Shown here in pieces: positions 48,432 to 55,778 of a stretch of 64,000 bases of DNA (positions are counted from its first letter, which is position 1; each line of letters begins with the position of its first letter). The stretch covers positions 45,810 to 109,809 of the forward strand of contig CASENC010000008.1 of the NCBI GenBank assembly GCA_949289215.1, in the 5' to 3' direction. The notes under the pieces were generated by a model. The model was given only the letters and a program-made list of their open reading frames with translations. It was not told the origin of the DNA and did no database searches. The position numbers and the translations under genes were made by a program. The stretch comes from an uncultured Bacteroidales bacterium. GTDB taxonomy: Bacteria > Bacteroidota > Bacteroidia > Bacteroidales > Muribaculaceae.

Positions 48432-48802
48432 AAGAAACAATCACGGCACCGGGCGCACCGGCAGCCATAGGGCCTTACAGCCATGCAGTGAAAGTGGGCA
48501 ACATGGTATTCCTGTCGGGACAAATAGGCATCGACCCGGCAACCGGCAAAGTAGAAGGCGACATCACGGCTCAAACACGCCAAGCCATAGCCAACATCAA
48601 AACGGTACTTGCCTCGGTGGGCGCAACACTCGACAATGTGGTCAAGACCACCGTTTACCTCGGGGAAATGCACTTCTTCAATGCGATGAACGAAGTATAT
48701 GCTGCCGAATTCAGCGAACCCTACCCCGCCCGCTCGGCATTCTCAATAAAAGAATTGCCAAAGCAAGCCCTGGTTGAGATAGAAGTCATTGCAGCCCTTT
48801 AA
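48428..48802 (+). CDS. ridA: RidA family enamine/imine deaminase
   Basis: Hydrolyses reactive enamine/imine products of PLP enzymes, such as 2-aminoacrylate. The 124-residue chain carries the family text APAAIGPYSHAVKVGNMVFL near residue 9, SGQIGIDPATG near 31, and the arginine in PYPARSAFSIKELPKQALVE that binds the substrate carboxylate, near 100. The ATGA overlap with yihY suggests coupled translation. Confidence 0.94.
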   Translation: MKETITAPGAPAAIGPYSHAVKVGNMVFLSGQIGIDPATGKVEGDITAQTRQAIANIKTVLASVGATLDNVVKTTVYLGEMHFFNAMNEVYAAEFSEPYPARSAFSIKELPKQALVEIEVIAAL

Positions 48803-48827
48803 GGGAGGCTTCTTCCTTTCATAACAG

Positions 48828-48890
48828 AAAAAAGACATATTCTTTTGCGGTTGGGATTTTATAACCAACTTCAAAAAATATGTCTTTTTT
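48828..48890. terminator. Bidirectional terminator between ridA and folC
   Basis: Outer arms AAAAAAGACATATT and AATATGTCTTTTTT are fully complementary (14 pairs). An inner GGTTGG/CCAAC hairpin fills the loop. It lies between convergent genes and has A/T runs on both sides. Confidence 0.8.
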
Positions 48891-48913
48891 GCCTTTCAGT
48901 CGGGAAACGATTG

Positions 48914-50209
48914 TCAAACTCCTGCAGGCAAAGTGTATTCAAGGAAATCGGCTACCACAAATGTGCTGCCGCCTATGAAAATCATGTCATCGGGCGCGGC
49001 AGCCGCACGGGCTGCATCGTAAGCCTCTTTCACCGTGGCATAACTGTCGCCATGCAGCCCCTTTTCGTGAGCCATCCCGGCAAGTATATGGCTGTCGAGC
49101 GCACGAGGCACCGATGCACGAGTAAAATAATATGTGGCTTCACGCGGCATCATTTCAAGCAAATGCGTAATATCCTTGTCATTGACAAAACCGATTACTA
49201 CGTGAAGCCTGCGGTAATGCTCGTGCCGCAACTGCCCGGAAAGATACTGCCAACCGCCGGTGTTGTGCCCCGTATCGCATACCGTGCGTGGGGTGTTTCC
49301 CACTATCATCCATCGCCCCATCAAACCCGAAAGCTCACACACGTGGGCAAATGCGTCCTTTACCGCATCATCGGGCAAGGCAATCCCCAATTTGCGCAAT
49401 TCGTCCACTGCGGTAAGCACCGTGTTGGCATTCTTCACCTGGCAATCGCCCGAAAGCTCATCGGTCAGTGTTCCGTAATCACGCGTCTCAAGCACCCACC
49501 TGTCACCTTCGCGATGTGAAGCCATCACTTGCGGCCGTTCCTCGGCAAATACAATGGGGGCTTCTTCAGCCAGTGCCTTGTTTACGAACACATCATGTAT
49601 CTCGGGCGCGTCCTCACCTATCACCACCGGCGTGCGCCTCTTAATGATGCCCGCCTTTTCTGAGGCAATCTGCGGTAACGTGTTCCCCAAGAACTGTGTG
49701 TGGTCAAATGATATATTGGTGATGACACTTAACATGGGCGAAATTATATTAGTACTATCCAATCGTCCGCCCAATCCCACTTCTATAACGGCAATATCCA
49801 CCTGTTGCCGCTTGAAGTAATCGAAAGCCATTACCATGGTCAACTCGAAAAACGACGGTGCGCCATCGTAATGCATCGCCCGGTATCGGTTTACAAAATC
49901 GATAACCGCATCGCGGCTTATCATCTCACCATTCACCCTTATGCGTTCGCGAAAGTCCACCAGGTGCGGCGAGGTATATAATCCCACCCTGTAACCCGAC
50001 TGGCGGAGCATCGATGCAAGCAAGTGAGATGTAGAACCTTTGCCATTTGTCCCGGCAACGTGTACCGAACGGAATGCACGGTGCGGATTGCCAAAAAGCG
50101 ACGCAAGCGCAATGCTCGTGTCGAGTCCGGCTTTATAAGCCGCGCCACCTATGCGCTGAAACATGGGCAGGCTGTTATATAGAAAATCAAGAGCTTCCTT
50201 GTAATCCAT
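48914..50209 (-). CDS. folC: Folylpolyglutamate / dihydrofolate synthase
   Basis: Adds glutamate to dihydropteroate and to folates with ATP. The Mur-ligase fold is shown by the P-loop VAGTNGKGSTSHLLASML near residue 49, SPHLVDFRERIRVNGE near 79 and VGLGGRLDSTN near 141. DTGHNTGGWQYL near 315 is the C-terminal substrate region. At 431 residues the length is normal. It starts six bases after the second chromate transporter gene and probably shares its transcript. A folK-like gene lies at 34.6 kb. Confidence 0.95.
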   Translation of the reverse strand: MDYKEALDFLYNSLPMFQRIGGAAYKAGLDTSIALASLFGNPHRAFRSVHVAGTNGKGSTSHLLASMLRQSGYRVGLYTSPHLVDFRERIRVNGEMISRDAVIDFVNRYRAMHYDGAPSFFELTMVMAFDYFKRQQVDIAVIEVGLGGRLDSTNIISPMLSVITNISFDHTQFLGNTLPQIASEKAGIIKRRTPVVIGEDAPEIHDVFVNKALAEEAPIVFAEERPQVMASHREGDRWVLETRDYGTLTDELSGDCQVKNANTVLTAVDELRKLGIALPDDAVKDAFAHVCELSGLMGRWMIVGNTPRTVCDTGHNTGGWQYLSGQLRHEHYRRLHVVIGFVNDKDITHLLEMMPREATYYFTRASVPRALDSHILAGMAHEKGLHGDSYATVKEAYDAARAAAAPDDMIFIGGSTFVVADFLEYTLPAGV

Positions 50210-50215
50210 TTTAAT

Positions 50216-50761
50216 TTAAAATATGAAATATCCGGCCACACCGGCCACAATTATCAATACAATCGGGTGAACCTTGGTGAAATGCGCAAAAAAGAAAGTT
50301 ATGGCACATATCAATATGCTCTTTATGCAATCACCCATCTCACTGCCAAAGTTCTCTTTGTTCATCAACAGTAATGCTGCCGATGCTATCAACCCCACCA
50401 CCACCGGGCGCAACCCCATGAACACGCCTTTGATAATCGGGCTTTCCTGGTGACGGCGCACGAAATGGCTTGCATATAGCATGAGTATGTAAGGCGGAAT
50501 AACCACGGCTGCCGTCGCCGCCACTGCACCAAGCACATTGCCGCCGGTTATGGTATATCCTATATAAGTCGCACTGTTGATACCTATCGGCCCCGGTGTC
50601 ATTTGCGAAATGGCCACAATATCGGTAAATTCCGACAAAGAAATCCACCCATGACGCTGCACCACTTCCTGCTGTATAAGCGACAACATGGCATATCCGC
50701 CACCGAAACCGAACAGCCCGAGTTTCAGATACGTCAATATAAGTTTTATATATATATTCAT
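50216..50761 (-). CDS. Chromate transporter half-protein (CHR family)
   Basis: One half of a two-gene, short-chain chromate ion transporter. The 181-residue chain has the CHR signature FGGGYAMLSLIQQEVV near residue 20 and the text AISQMTPGPIGINSATYIG near 51. About five to six hydrophobic helices are present. In this family two half-size, antiparallel subunits replace one long ChrA chain. The start overlaps the first half's stop by four bases. Chromate export is the family name; the true physiological substrate is not proven here. Confidence 0.88.
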   Translation of the reverse strand: MNIYIKLILTYLKLGLFGFGGGYAMLSLIQQEVVQRHGWISLSEFTDIVAISQMTPGPIGINSATYIGYTITGGNVLGAVAATAAVVIPPYILMLYASHFVRRHQESPIIKGVFMGLRPVVVGLIASAALLLMNKENFGSEMGDCIKSILICAITFFFAHFTKVHPIVLIIVAGVAGYFIF

Positions 50762-51345
50762 TTCAGATTGTTTTCTTTATTGTAAGCATCTTTATTTAAT
50801 CGCCAGGCATAATATATATACCCGCCAAGGCCACCAAGTATTATATAAACAATAGGGTTGGAAATATAAGGAATTCCCGAAAAAATAAGCAATGCCACAG
50901 CAATAGGTATTGCCACTGTCTTGGCATTGATTTTGGCGGCCTTGGCCGTGGAAAGCACCGGTGCAATGATAAGTGCAACCACTGCCGGACGTATTCCTTT
51001 GAATATGCTATTAAGCGTCTCATTGTTTTTTATCGTGTCGGGTGTGAGGAATATGGCTATCGCAAGAATTATGATAAACGATGGCAATATGGTGCCAAGC
51101 GCAGCCACAAGGCTACCTTTAAATCCTCGCAAACGGTCACCTATAGCCACCGAGAAATTCACCGCAAGAATGCCGGGCAGCGACTGTGCCACTGCAAGCA
51201 TATCCACAAATTCCTCTTTGCCTACCCACTTATGCTTGTCAACTACCTCCTTCTGAATAAGGGAAATCATGGCCCAGCCACCACCAAACGTAAATGCCCC
51301 TATCTTAAAAAAAGTATAGAACAGCCGTAAATATATATTTTGCAT
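50758..51345 (-). CDS. Chromate transporter half-protein (CHR family)
   Basis: The upstream half of the pair, 195 residues. It has the same signatures as its partner: FTFGGGWAMISLIQKEVVDK near 19 and AVAQSLPGILAVNFSVAIG near 50, and it ends in a basic, Asn-rich tail (LNKDAYNKENNLK). About six hydrophobic helices are seen. The four-base overlap with the next gene fits assembly as a heterodimer. A -7 promoter element lies 26 bases upstream. Confidence 0.88.
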   Translation of the reverse strand: MQNIYLRLFYTFFKIGAFTFGGGWAMISLIQKEVVDKHKWVGKEEFVDMLAVAQSLPGILAVNFSVAIGDRLRGFKGSLVAALGTILPSFIIILAIAIFLTPDTIKNNETLNSIFKGIRPAVVALIIAPVLSTAKAAKINAKTVAIPIAVALLIFSGIPYISNPIVYIILGGLGGYIYYAWRLNKDAYNKENNLK

Positions 51346-51370
51346 ATAACCTAAACTCTTTTTCAGTCTG

Positions 51371-51378
51371 CAAAATTA
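51371..51378 (-). promoter_or_regulatory. -7 promoter element before the chromate transporter pair
   Basis: TAATTTTG on the minus strand, 26 bases before the ATG at 51345. The -33 box is unclear. Confidence 0.45.
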
Positions 51379-51499
51379 AGAAACACTTTCGAGAATATTC
51401 ACATCGACCCGATAAAGATTAAACAAGCATATGCAACTTTGGCTCAAAGTACGGCATCAAGGCAGCCTAAATTTCCAAAACGATTTCTCTGCAACCTTA

Positions 51500-51537
51500 A
51501 TAATTACGGTAATTACGGTTGGAATTGCCGTAATTAT
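51500..51537. promoter_or_regulatory. Operator-like triple repeat before the MATE gene
   Basis: The 9-mer TAATTACGG occurs twice head to tail (51501-51509 and 51510-51518), followed by its exact reverse complement CCGTAATTA (51528-51536). The second and third copies form a perfect dyad with a 9-base spacer; the first and third pair over ten bases. The block ends a few bases before the -33 place of the MATE promoter. That is the position expected for a regulator site. No regulator gene is adjacent. Confidence 0.6.
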
Positions 51538-51541
51538 GATA

Positions 51542-51571
51542 CTGTTATTATCCCAAATAGTTGTACCTTTG
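51542..51571 (+). promoter_or_regulatory. Promoter of the MATE gene
   Basis: TACCTTTG at 51564-51571, with CTG 19 bases upstream in place of the usual TTG. The weak -33 box beside the repeat block would suit control by an activator, or a repressor that covers it. It places the transcript start near 51578, so translation must begin downstream of this. Confidence 0.6.
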
Positions 51572-51591
51572 CGGAAAGGAAAATAAAGGAT

Positions 51592-53019
51592 TTGGGAACT
51601 ACCGAACAAAACAATACCGACCTGCTGCTCTCGATGATCAGGGAGGGCAAAGCAATGACAGCGGGGCAACAAATATGGCTCACGGTGCAACTGAGCATTC
51701 CATCGATATTGGCGCAATTCTCATCGATAGCCATGCAATACATCGACGCTTCGATGGTGGGCAGCCTTGGCGCGGCACCGGCTGCATCGATAGGGCTGAT
51801 GTCAACCACCACGTGGCTCTTCGGCGGGTTATGCAGCGCGGCAGCAACAGGCTTCTCGGTACAAGTAGCACATGCAATAGGTGCAGGTGACATTCGTTAC
51901 GCCCGTAACGTGTTACGGCAATCCATAGTGTCGGTACTTATATTCGGCTGTATGTTGGCAGCCATCGGAGCCGGCATAAGCGGGCACTTGCCCGGATGGC
52001 TCGGCGGCGACCCGGCAATACGCAGCGACGCCTCAATATATTTCCTCATATACTCGCTATTCCTGCCTGTGCTGCAAATGAACTTCCTTGCAGGCAGCAT
52101 GTTACGGTGCAGCGGCAATATGCGCATACCCAGTGCGCTCAATGTGCTGATGTGTATTCTCGACGTGATATTCAATTATTTCCTTATATTCGGTACTCGG
52201 CAAGTATCGCTTTTCGGCATGGAAATCAATATGCCCGGTGCAGGACTTGGCGTAGAGGGAGCGATACTCGGCACAGTGCTTGCCGAAACAGTCACTGCAT
52301 CACTCATGACGTGGTACCTGTGCCGCCGTTCACCTATGCTGAACCTGCACCAAGACAGCGGCAGCTTCCTCCCCCGCCGCGCCACACTAAAAAAAGCGGC
52401 ATACATAGGTATGCCCATGGGGCTTGAGCACTCGGTGATATGCGGTGCGCAAATCATGAGTACGGTCATCGTTGCCCCACTCGGCATATTTTCAATTGCA
52501 GCCAATTCATTTGCCATAACAGCCGAGAGCCTTTGCTATATGCCCGGCTACGGAATAGCCGACGCGGCAACCACACTCGTGGGGCAAAGCATCGGGGCAC
52601 GCCGCCGGCAACTCACACGCCGCTTTGCCTACATAACCGTGGGCATGGGCATGGCGATAATGGGAGTGATGGGAGTGGCAATGTACCTGTTTGCCCCGCA
52701 AATAATAGGAATAATGACTCCGGTCGAAGAGATACGCCAATTAGGCGAGATGGCCCTGCGCATAGAAGCCTTTGCCGAACCAATGTTTGCCGCAGCCATA
52801 GTGGCCTACGGTGTATTCGTCGGAGCAGGCAGCACCATCGTGCCAAGCATAATGAACTTCTTCAGCATTTGGGCCGTAAGGCTCACCCTTGCAGCCTGGC
52901 TTGCCCCGACAATGGGGCTAAAAGGTGTGTGGATAGCCATGTGCATCGAATTGTGTTTCCGCGGCACCATATTCCTAATCCGCCTTTTCCGCGGCCGCTG
53001 GCTGCACCTCAAATCCTGA
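51592..53019 (+). CDS. MATE family efflux transporter
   Basis: A cation-coupled multidrug exporter of the MATE family with about 12 hydrophobic helices, for example LSIPSILAQFSSIAMQYID at the start and SLGAAPAASIGLMSTTTWL in helix 2. A second half begins near MPMGLEHSVICGAQIM. The start is uncertain. The promoter excludes in-frame starts before about 51578. The TTG at 51592 gives a short polar lead before the family text LLSMIREGKAMT; the ATG at 51634 would begin inside that text. The 475-residue form is of normal length. A short hairpin follows the stop. Confidence 0.88.
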   Translation: MGTTEQNNTDLLLSMIREGKAMTAGQQIWLTVQLSIPSILAQFSSIAMQYIDASMVGSLGAAPAASIGLMSTTTWLFGGLCSAAATGFSVQVAHAIGAGDIRYARNVLRQSIVSVLIFGCMLAAIGAGISGHLPGWLGGDPAIRSDASIYFLIYSLFLPVLQMNFLAGSMLRCSGNMRIPSALNVLMCILDVIFNYFLIFGTRQVSLFGMEINMPGAGLGVEGAILGTVLAETVTASLMTWYLCRRSPMLNLHQDSGSFLPRRATLKKAAYIGMPMGLEHSVICGAQIMSTVIVAPLGIFSIAANSFAITAESLCYMPGYGIADAATTLVGQSIGARRRQLTRRFAYITVGMGMAIMGVMGVAMYLFAPQIIGIMTPVEEIRQLGEMALRIEAFAEPMFAAAIVAYGVFVGAGSTIVPSIMNFFSIWAVRLTLAAWLAPTMGLKGVWIAMCIELCFRGTIFLIRLFRGRWLHLKS

Positions 53020-53025
53020 CCGCCC

Positions 53026-53049
53026 CTGCCAGGCAACAGCCTACGGCAG
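53026..53049 (+). terminator. Probable terminator after the MATE gene
   Basis: Arms CTGCC/GGCAG and AGGC/GCCT with a tetraloop and a two-base bulge, then AAAGCTTGTTTT. It lies in the 40-base gap between convergent genes. Confidence 0.5.
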
Positions 53050-53059
53050 AAAGCTTGTT

Positions 53060-53950
53060 TTAAACTATATCAATAATTGCGTTCCCTTTTATTGACAGTT
53101 CCACCTTATCCAACACTTTCTTGTTACGAATCTTACCCAACAGCTTTTGTGGAAGTTGGGTTACCTTGCCATCATACTTTATAAAACATCCACTTGGCAG
53201 CAAACTCGTTATCTCTGCTGTTTTTATCAATGGTTTATTTTCAACTTCTTGCCTTACGGTCTCTACCAACTTTTCCAACAGAATTCTTACGCTATTAAAT
53301 GTGTGTTTTTTAAAAAATTCATAAATGCCGTTTCCTTCGTCCTCATCGCCAATTATTACCATACAACGATGTTCGCCTTCATTTCTAACCTTTCTCAGAT
53401 TAGAGCATGCTGTTATCATGCTCTTGTCTCCTAGAAAAAAAGTATTGCAAAAGGCATTAAGTTTATAGTATATAGGTATATCGGCAACAGTCTTATATTC
53501 TGTACCGACACGAAATTGATATTTTAGATCTCCCGAGCCTGTTCTATTTCTAATTTCTTCTTGCAAATCATCGATATTAGGATAAGACGTGTGATAATAG
53601 TAATTGATGACGTTTTCAATTTGATAAAATGCGTTTACGCAAAACACGTAAAAACGGTATTGCTCTTTCTCTTTCAGATTTAAGGCCGCATTTTCCATTC
53701 GCAAGTTGTCGATCGTCAGTTGGTCGCGCAATCTTTGTTGTTTAATAAAATCATATGAAATGCTGCAATTCGCCCTTATATCCAGTGCTTCACGAATGGC
53801 CCTTACATCGTCTTGCATTGGACGAGGTTCAGACACGGCATTTGCGGAAGGCATATAGTTTAATGCTTTCCGCAACTCCTTATAAAACTCCTCATTCTGT
53901 TTTGAGAGTATTACTATTTTATCTATGGCCGATTTTAATTTTTCATCCAT
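53060..53950 (-). CDS. Retron-associated HEPN-like protein (candidate effector)
   Basis: A 296-residue protein without a named family that I recognise. Residues 1-95 are helical and charged, probably coiled coil. Residues about 97-240 look like a HEPN domain: a helix AFYQIENVINYYYHTSY near 107-123 and, after it, NLRKVRNEGEHR with R189-x4-H194, the catalytic pattern of HEPN ribonucleases. Residues about 246-296 form a small beta-rich part (GCFIKYDGKVTQLP, then VELSIKGNAIIDIV) that resembles an OB or cold-shock fold by eye. The ATG overlaps the reverse transcriptase stop by eight bases, so the two are co-translated. The coding DNA looks more A/T-rich than the flanks. It is probably the toxin or effector of the retron; that role is inference. 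Confidence 0.75.
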   Translation of the reverse strand: MDEKLKSAIDKIVILSKQNEEFYKELRKALNYMPSANAVSEPRPMQDDVRAIREALDIRANCSISYDFIKQQRLRDQLTIDNLRMENAALNLKEKEQYRFYVFCVNAFYQIENVINYYYHTSYPNIDDLQEEIRNRTGSGDLKYQFRVGTEYKTVADIPIYYKLNAFCNTFFLGDKSMITACSNLRKVRNEGEHRCMVIIGDEDEGNGIYEFFKKHTFNSVRILLEKLVETVRQEVENKPLIKTAEITSLLPSGCFIKYDGKVTQLPQKLLGKIRNKKVLDKVELSIKGNAIIDIV

Positions 53951-55415
53951 GACCTTTATTTAATAAACCATCCAATAAATCATTCAGTTCATCCACATTA
54001 ACAGGCTCCAAAGGTGGCACCGTGACTTTGTTGCTGCTATGAACGAGCCAAAACTGCTTGCCATCCTTGCCGCGGCATATCGACATTGACAGCAATTCTT
54101 TTTGTTTCTCCATCCCGGGCTCTACGCTCTTATTCACCGATGCAAGTATTTTTTCCCCATCGAGCGTGAAGTAAGCATATCGGTGAGGCTTTGTCGGTTT
54201 GCCGTTATCTACCCCAACCTTCTCTTCTATAACAACTTCCGTTGAGTTTTTCGTCTCAAATTCCGGCAGCGGAGTAGTCTCGATGTATGTGATTAAGTGA
54301 GGATTGGTCTTCGACGGGTCGCGCGTTTCACCCACAAGTCCTTGAAACTTGTCATACAGACGCCTATACACGCTGTCGTCTTCGCCCTTAACCATTCTCA
54401 TATACATAAGCCTTCCGTCAATTACATTCACCATGTCGGGATTGCCTTTTTTCACATGCCCTTTTTCCTCCTTATATTTCGGGAAAAACTTGCAATATGC
54501 CACGTCGTAGCCGTATCTGTCCCAAATGTAAAGAATGTTGCGAATGTCGCGCACATACTTTTGTGTCACATTCAGCCGGTCGCTCACGATTATGCCGGTC
54601 ACTTCCTGCCTGCCGCCCACCTTCTGCAACCGCGTCTTTTTCTCGTTTATTGAGAAACCTTGGCCTTGGATTATTCGCGCCAGCTCTTTGCGAAACTCCC
54701 CGCCTTCATGATACACATTGTGCATCGACGAAAAAGTTATGTCGTCGGCATAACGTGTGTATCGCAGCCCGAAACGCTTGGCCAGTCCGGCAAGCCGGCG
54801 GTCGAGCTTGTCGCAAATCATGTTGGTAATGATTGGCGACGTGGGTGCCCCCTGCGGCAACACATAAAAGTCTTTCACCGTTCCATCTTCAAGCGTGCGT
54901 GTTTCTTTCATCGAGCACATTCCTGCCAGCACATTGGCCACCGGCACCGGGAAATTGAATGGTTTCAACTGCAAGCGTTTCCAAATGCGCGGCTGCTCGA
55001 TACTCGGGAAAAAGTCCTTCAAGTCTATGTTCAATATATAGTTCTGCCCTTTATGAACATTGGCGTTAGTCACAACCGAGCGTTGCTCGGTAAAGCCCAT
55101 AGCATAATCCGATGGGGTGTAAACAGCCTTGAAAATCTCGTTTACATACCGCAGCACGAGCATAAAACTGCGGCGCAACGGCGCATCAATCTGCCTGTAA
55201 CCGCCCGATTTTTTCTTTATCCCAAACCGCTTGTATCTGCCGACACTATTGTTAGGATTGCAATAATAGTTTATATGTTTCATCGTGAATGGATAAAACT
55301 TGTCGGCCTGCCCCATTTCCGCCATCTCGTCTTGCTTAAGGCGGTTAAGCAGCGCGAGGATGTCATCCTTGCTTGCCATGCAGTGTGCCACCGTTGCTAT
55401 TTCTGTTCTATCCAT
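53943..55415 (-). CDS. Retron-type reverse transcriptase
   Basis: A 490-residue RNA-directed DNA polymerase. Motifs occur in order: fingers FGIKKKSGGYRQIDAP (64-79), motif A NIDLKDFFPSI with Asp131, motif B LPQGAPTSPIITN (186-198), and catalytic YADD (222-225). INEKKTRLQ lies near 256 and VTGI (272-275) is the VTG mark of retron enzymes. A non-conserved C-terminal part of about 150 residues follows. No maturase or endonuclease domain is present, so this is not a group II intron enzyme. I chose ATG 55415: the in-frame extension up to 55568 lies in the structured RNA region. The predicted retron RNA is directly upstream and a HEPN-like gene overlaps downstream. Confidence 0.9.
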   Translation of the reverse strand: MDRTEIATVAHCMASKDDILALLNRLKQDEMAEMGQADKFYPFTMKHINYYCNPNNSVGRYKRFGIKKKSGGYRQIDAPLRRSFMLVLRYVNEIFKAVYTPSDYAMGFTEQRSVVTNANVHKGQNYILNIDLKDFFPSIEQPRIWKRLQLKPFNFPVPVANVLAGMCSMKETRTLEDGTVKDFYVLPQGAPTSPIITNMICDKLDRRLAGLAKRFGLRYTRYADDITFSSMHNVYHEGGEFRKELARIIQGQGFSINEKKTRLQKVGGRQEVTGIIVSDRLNVTQKYVRDIRNILYIWDRYGYDVAYCKFFPKYKEEKGHVKKGNPDMVNVIDGRLMYMRMVKGEDDSVYRRLYDKFQGLVGETRDPSKTNPHLITYIETTPLPEFETKNSTEVVIEEKVGVDNGKPTKPHRYAYFTLDGEKILASVNKSVEPGMEKQKELLSMSICRGKDGKQFWLVHSSNKVTVPPLEPVNVDELNDLLDGLLNKGHG

Positions 55416-55437
55416 TCTTATATACTCAATTAAAAAA

Positions 55438-55461
55438 GCGGTCTGTTGACTCCTACAGGTC
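55438..55461 (-). repeat. a2 arm of the retron RNA
   Basis: Reads GACCTGT, AGGA, GTCAA, C, AGACCGC on the minus strand. It pairs with 55677-55697 over 7, 5 and 7 bases with one bulged C and one internal loop. It ends 22 bases before the reverse transcriptase ATG, the usual spacing. Confidence 0.75.
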
Positions 55462-55676
55462 TGTACCGAAACATCCTTTTCTTTATGTAGATATATAACA
55501 ACTATACACCTATAAAATAAACTACTACACCAACCATATAAGTGTGCCAACTCCTTACGGTTAGACATTGGTTATCTTCAAGCCCCAATGGGACTTGGAG
55601 ACATCTCGCGAATCTACTCCCTAAAGAGAGCAGGGCTTGCGCCACGCAAGACGAAGTTCAAAATGTAGTTTCAGTT

Positions 55677-55697
55677 GACCTGTTCGTCAAAGACCGC
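55677..55697 (-). repeat. a1 arm of the retron RNA
   Basis: Reads GCGGTCT, TTGAC, GA, ACAGGTC on the minus strand; partner of 55438-55461. It begins about 15 bases after the predicted transcript start. Confidence 0.75.
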
Positions 55698-55716
55698 CTT
55701 GTTTATTTTTCTATTG

Positions 55717-55724
55717 CAAATTTA
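55717..55724 (-). promoter_or_regulatory. -7 promoter element of the retron transcript
   Basis: TAAATTTG on the minus strand (TAnnTTTG), 20 bases before the a1 arm and inside the gap after the WG-repeat gene. The -33 region lacks a clear TTTG; it holds a short dyad (GCGAA, 7 bases, TTCGC at 55735-55751). Confidence 0.55.
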
Positions 55725-55778
55725 CGTCACTGCTGCGAAACCATCATTCGCCCAAACCGTGAATTTTACTTTGATTGC

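Larger units (their letters stand above)
55438..55697 (-). ncRNA. Predicted retron msr-msd RNA
   Basis: A 260-base region between the WG-repeat gene and the reverse transcriptase gene with no convincing protein. Its ends pair: 5' GCGGTCT, TTGAC, ACAGGTC and GAAAC match 3' GTTTC, GACCTGT, GTCAA and AGACCGC, in the correct order. This gives 24 pairs with small internal loops, as expected of the a1/a2 helix. Between them, on the minus strand, are hairpins at 55636-55650 (CTTGCG/CGCAAG), 55614-55633 (8 pairs, TTTA loop) and 55579-55597 (8 pairs, ATT loop), and an A/T-rich hairpin at 55486-55529. A -7 element lies 20 bases upstream. The branching guanosine cannot be placed; no TAGC follows a1. Confidence 0.75.

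Noticed and set aside
53943-55415. Reverse transcriptase as part of a group II intron or a diversity-generating element
   Set aside because: No maturase or endonuclease domain, no intron domain V/VI-like end, and no template/variable repeat pair; instead the VTG motif and a1/a2 helix point to a retron.
55735-55751. Dyad GCGAA-N7-TTCGC near the retron promoter as an operator
   Set aside because: Arms of only five bases, unlike the WYL dyad; too weak to claim.
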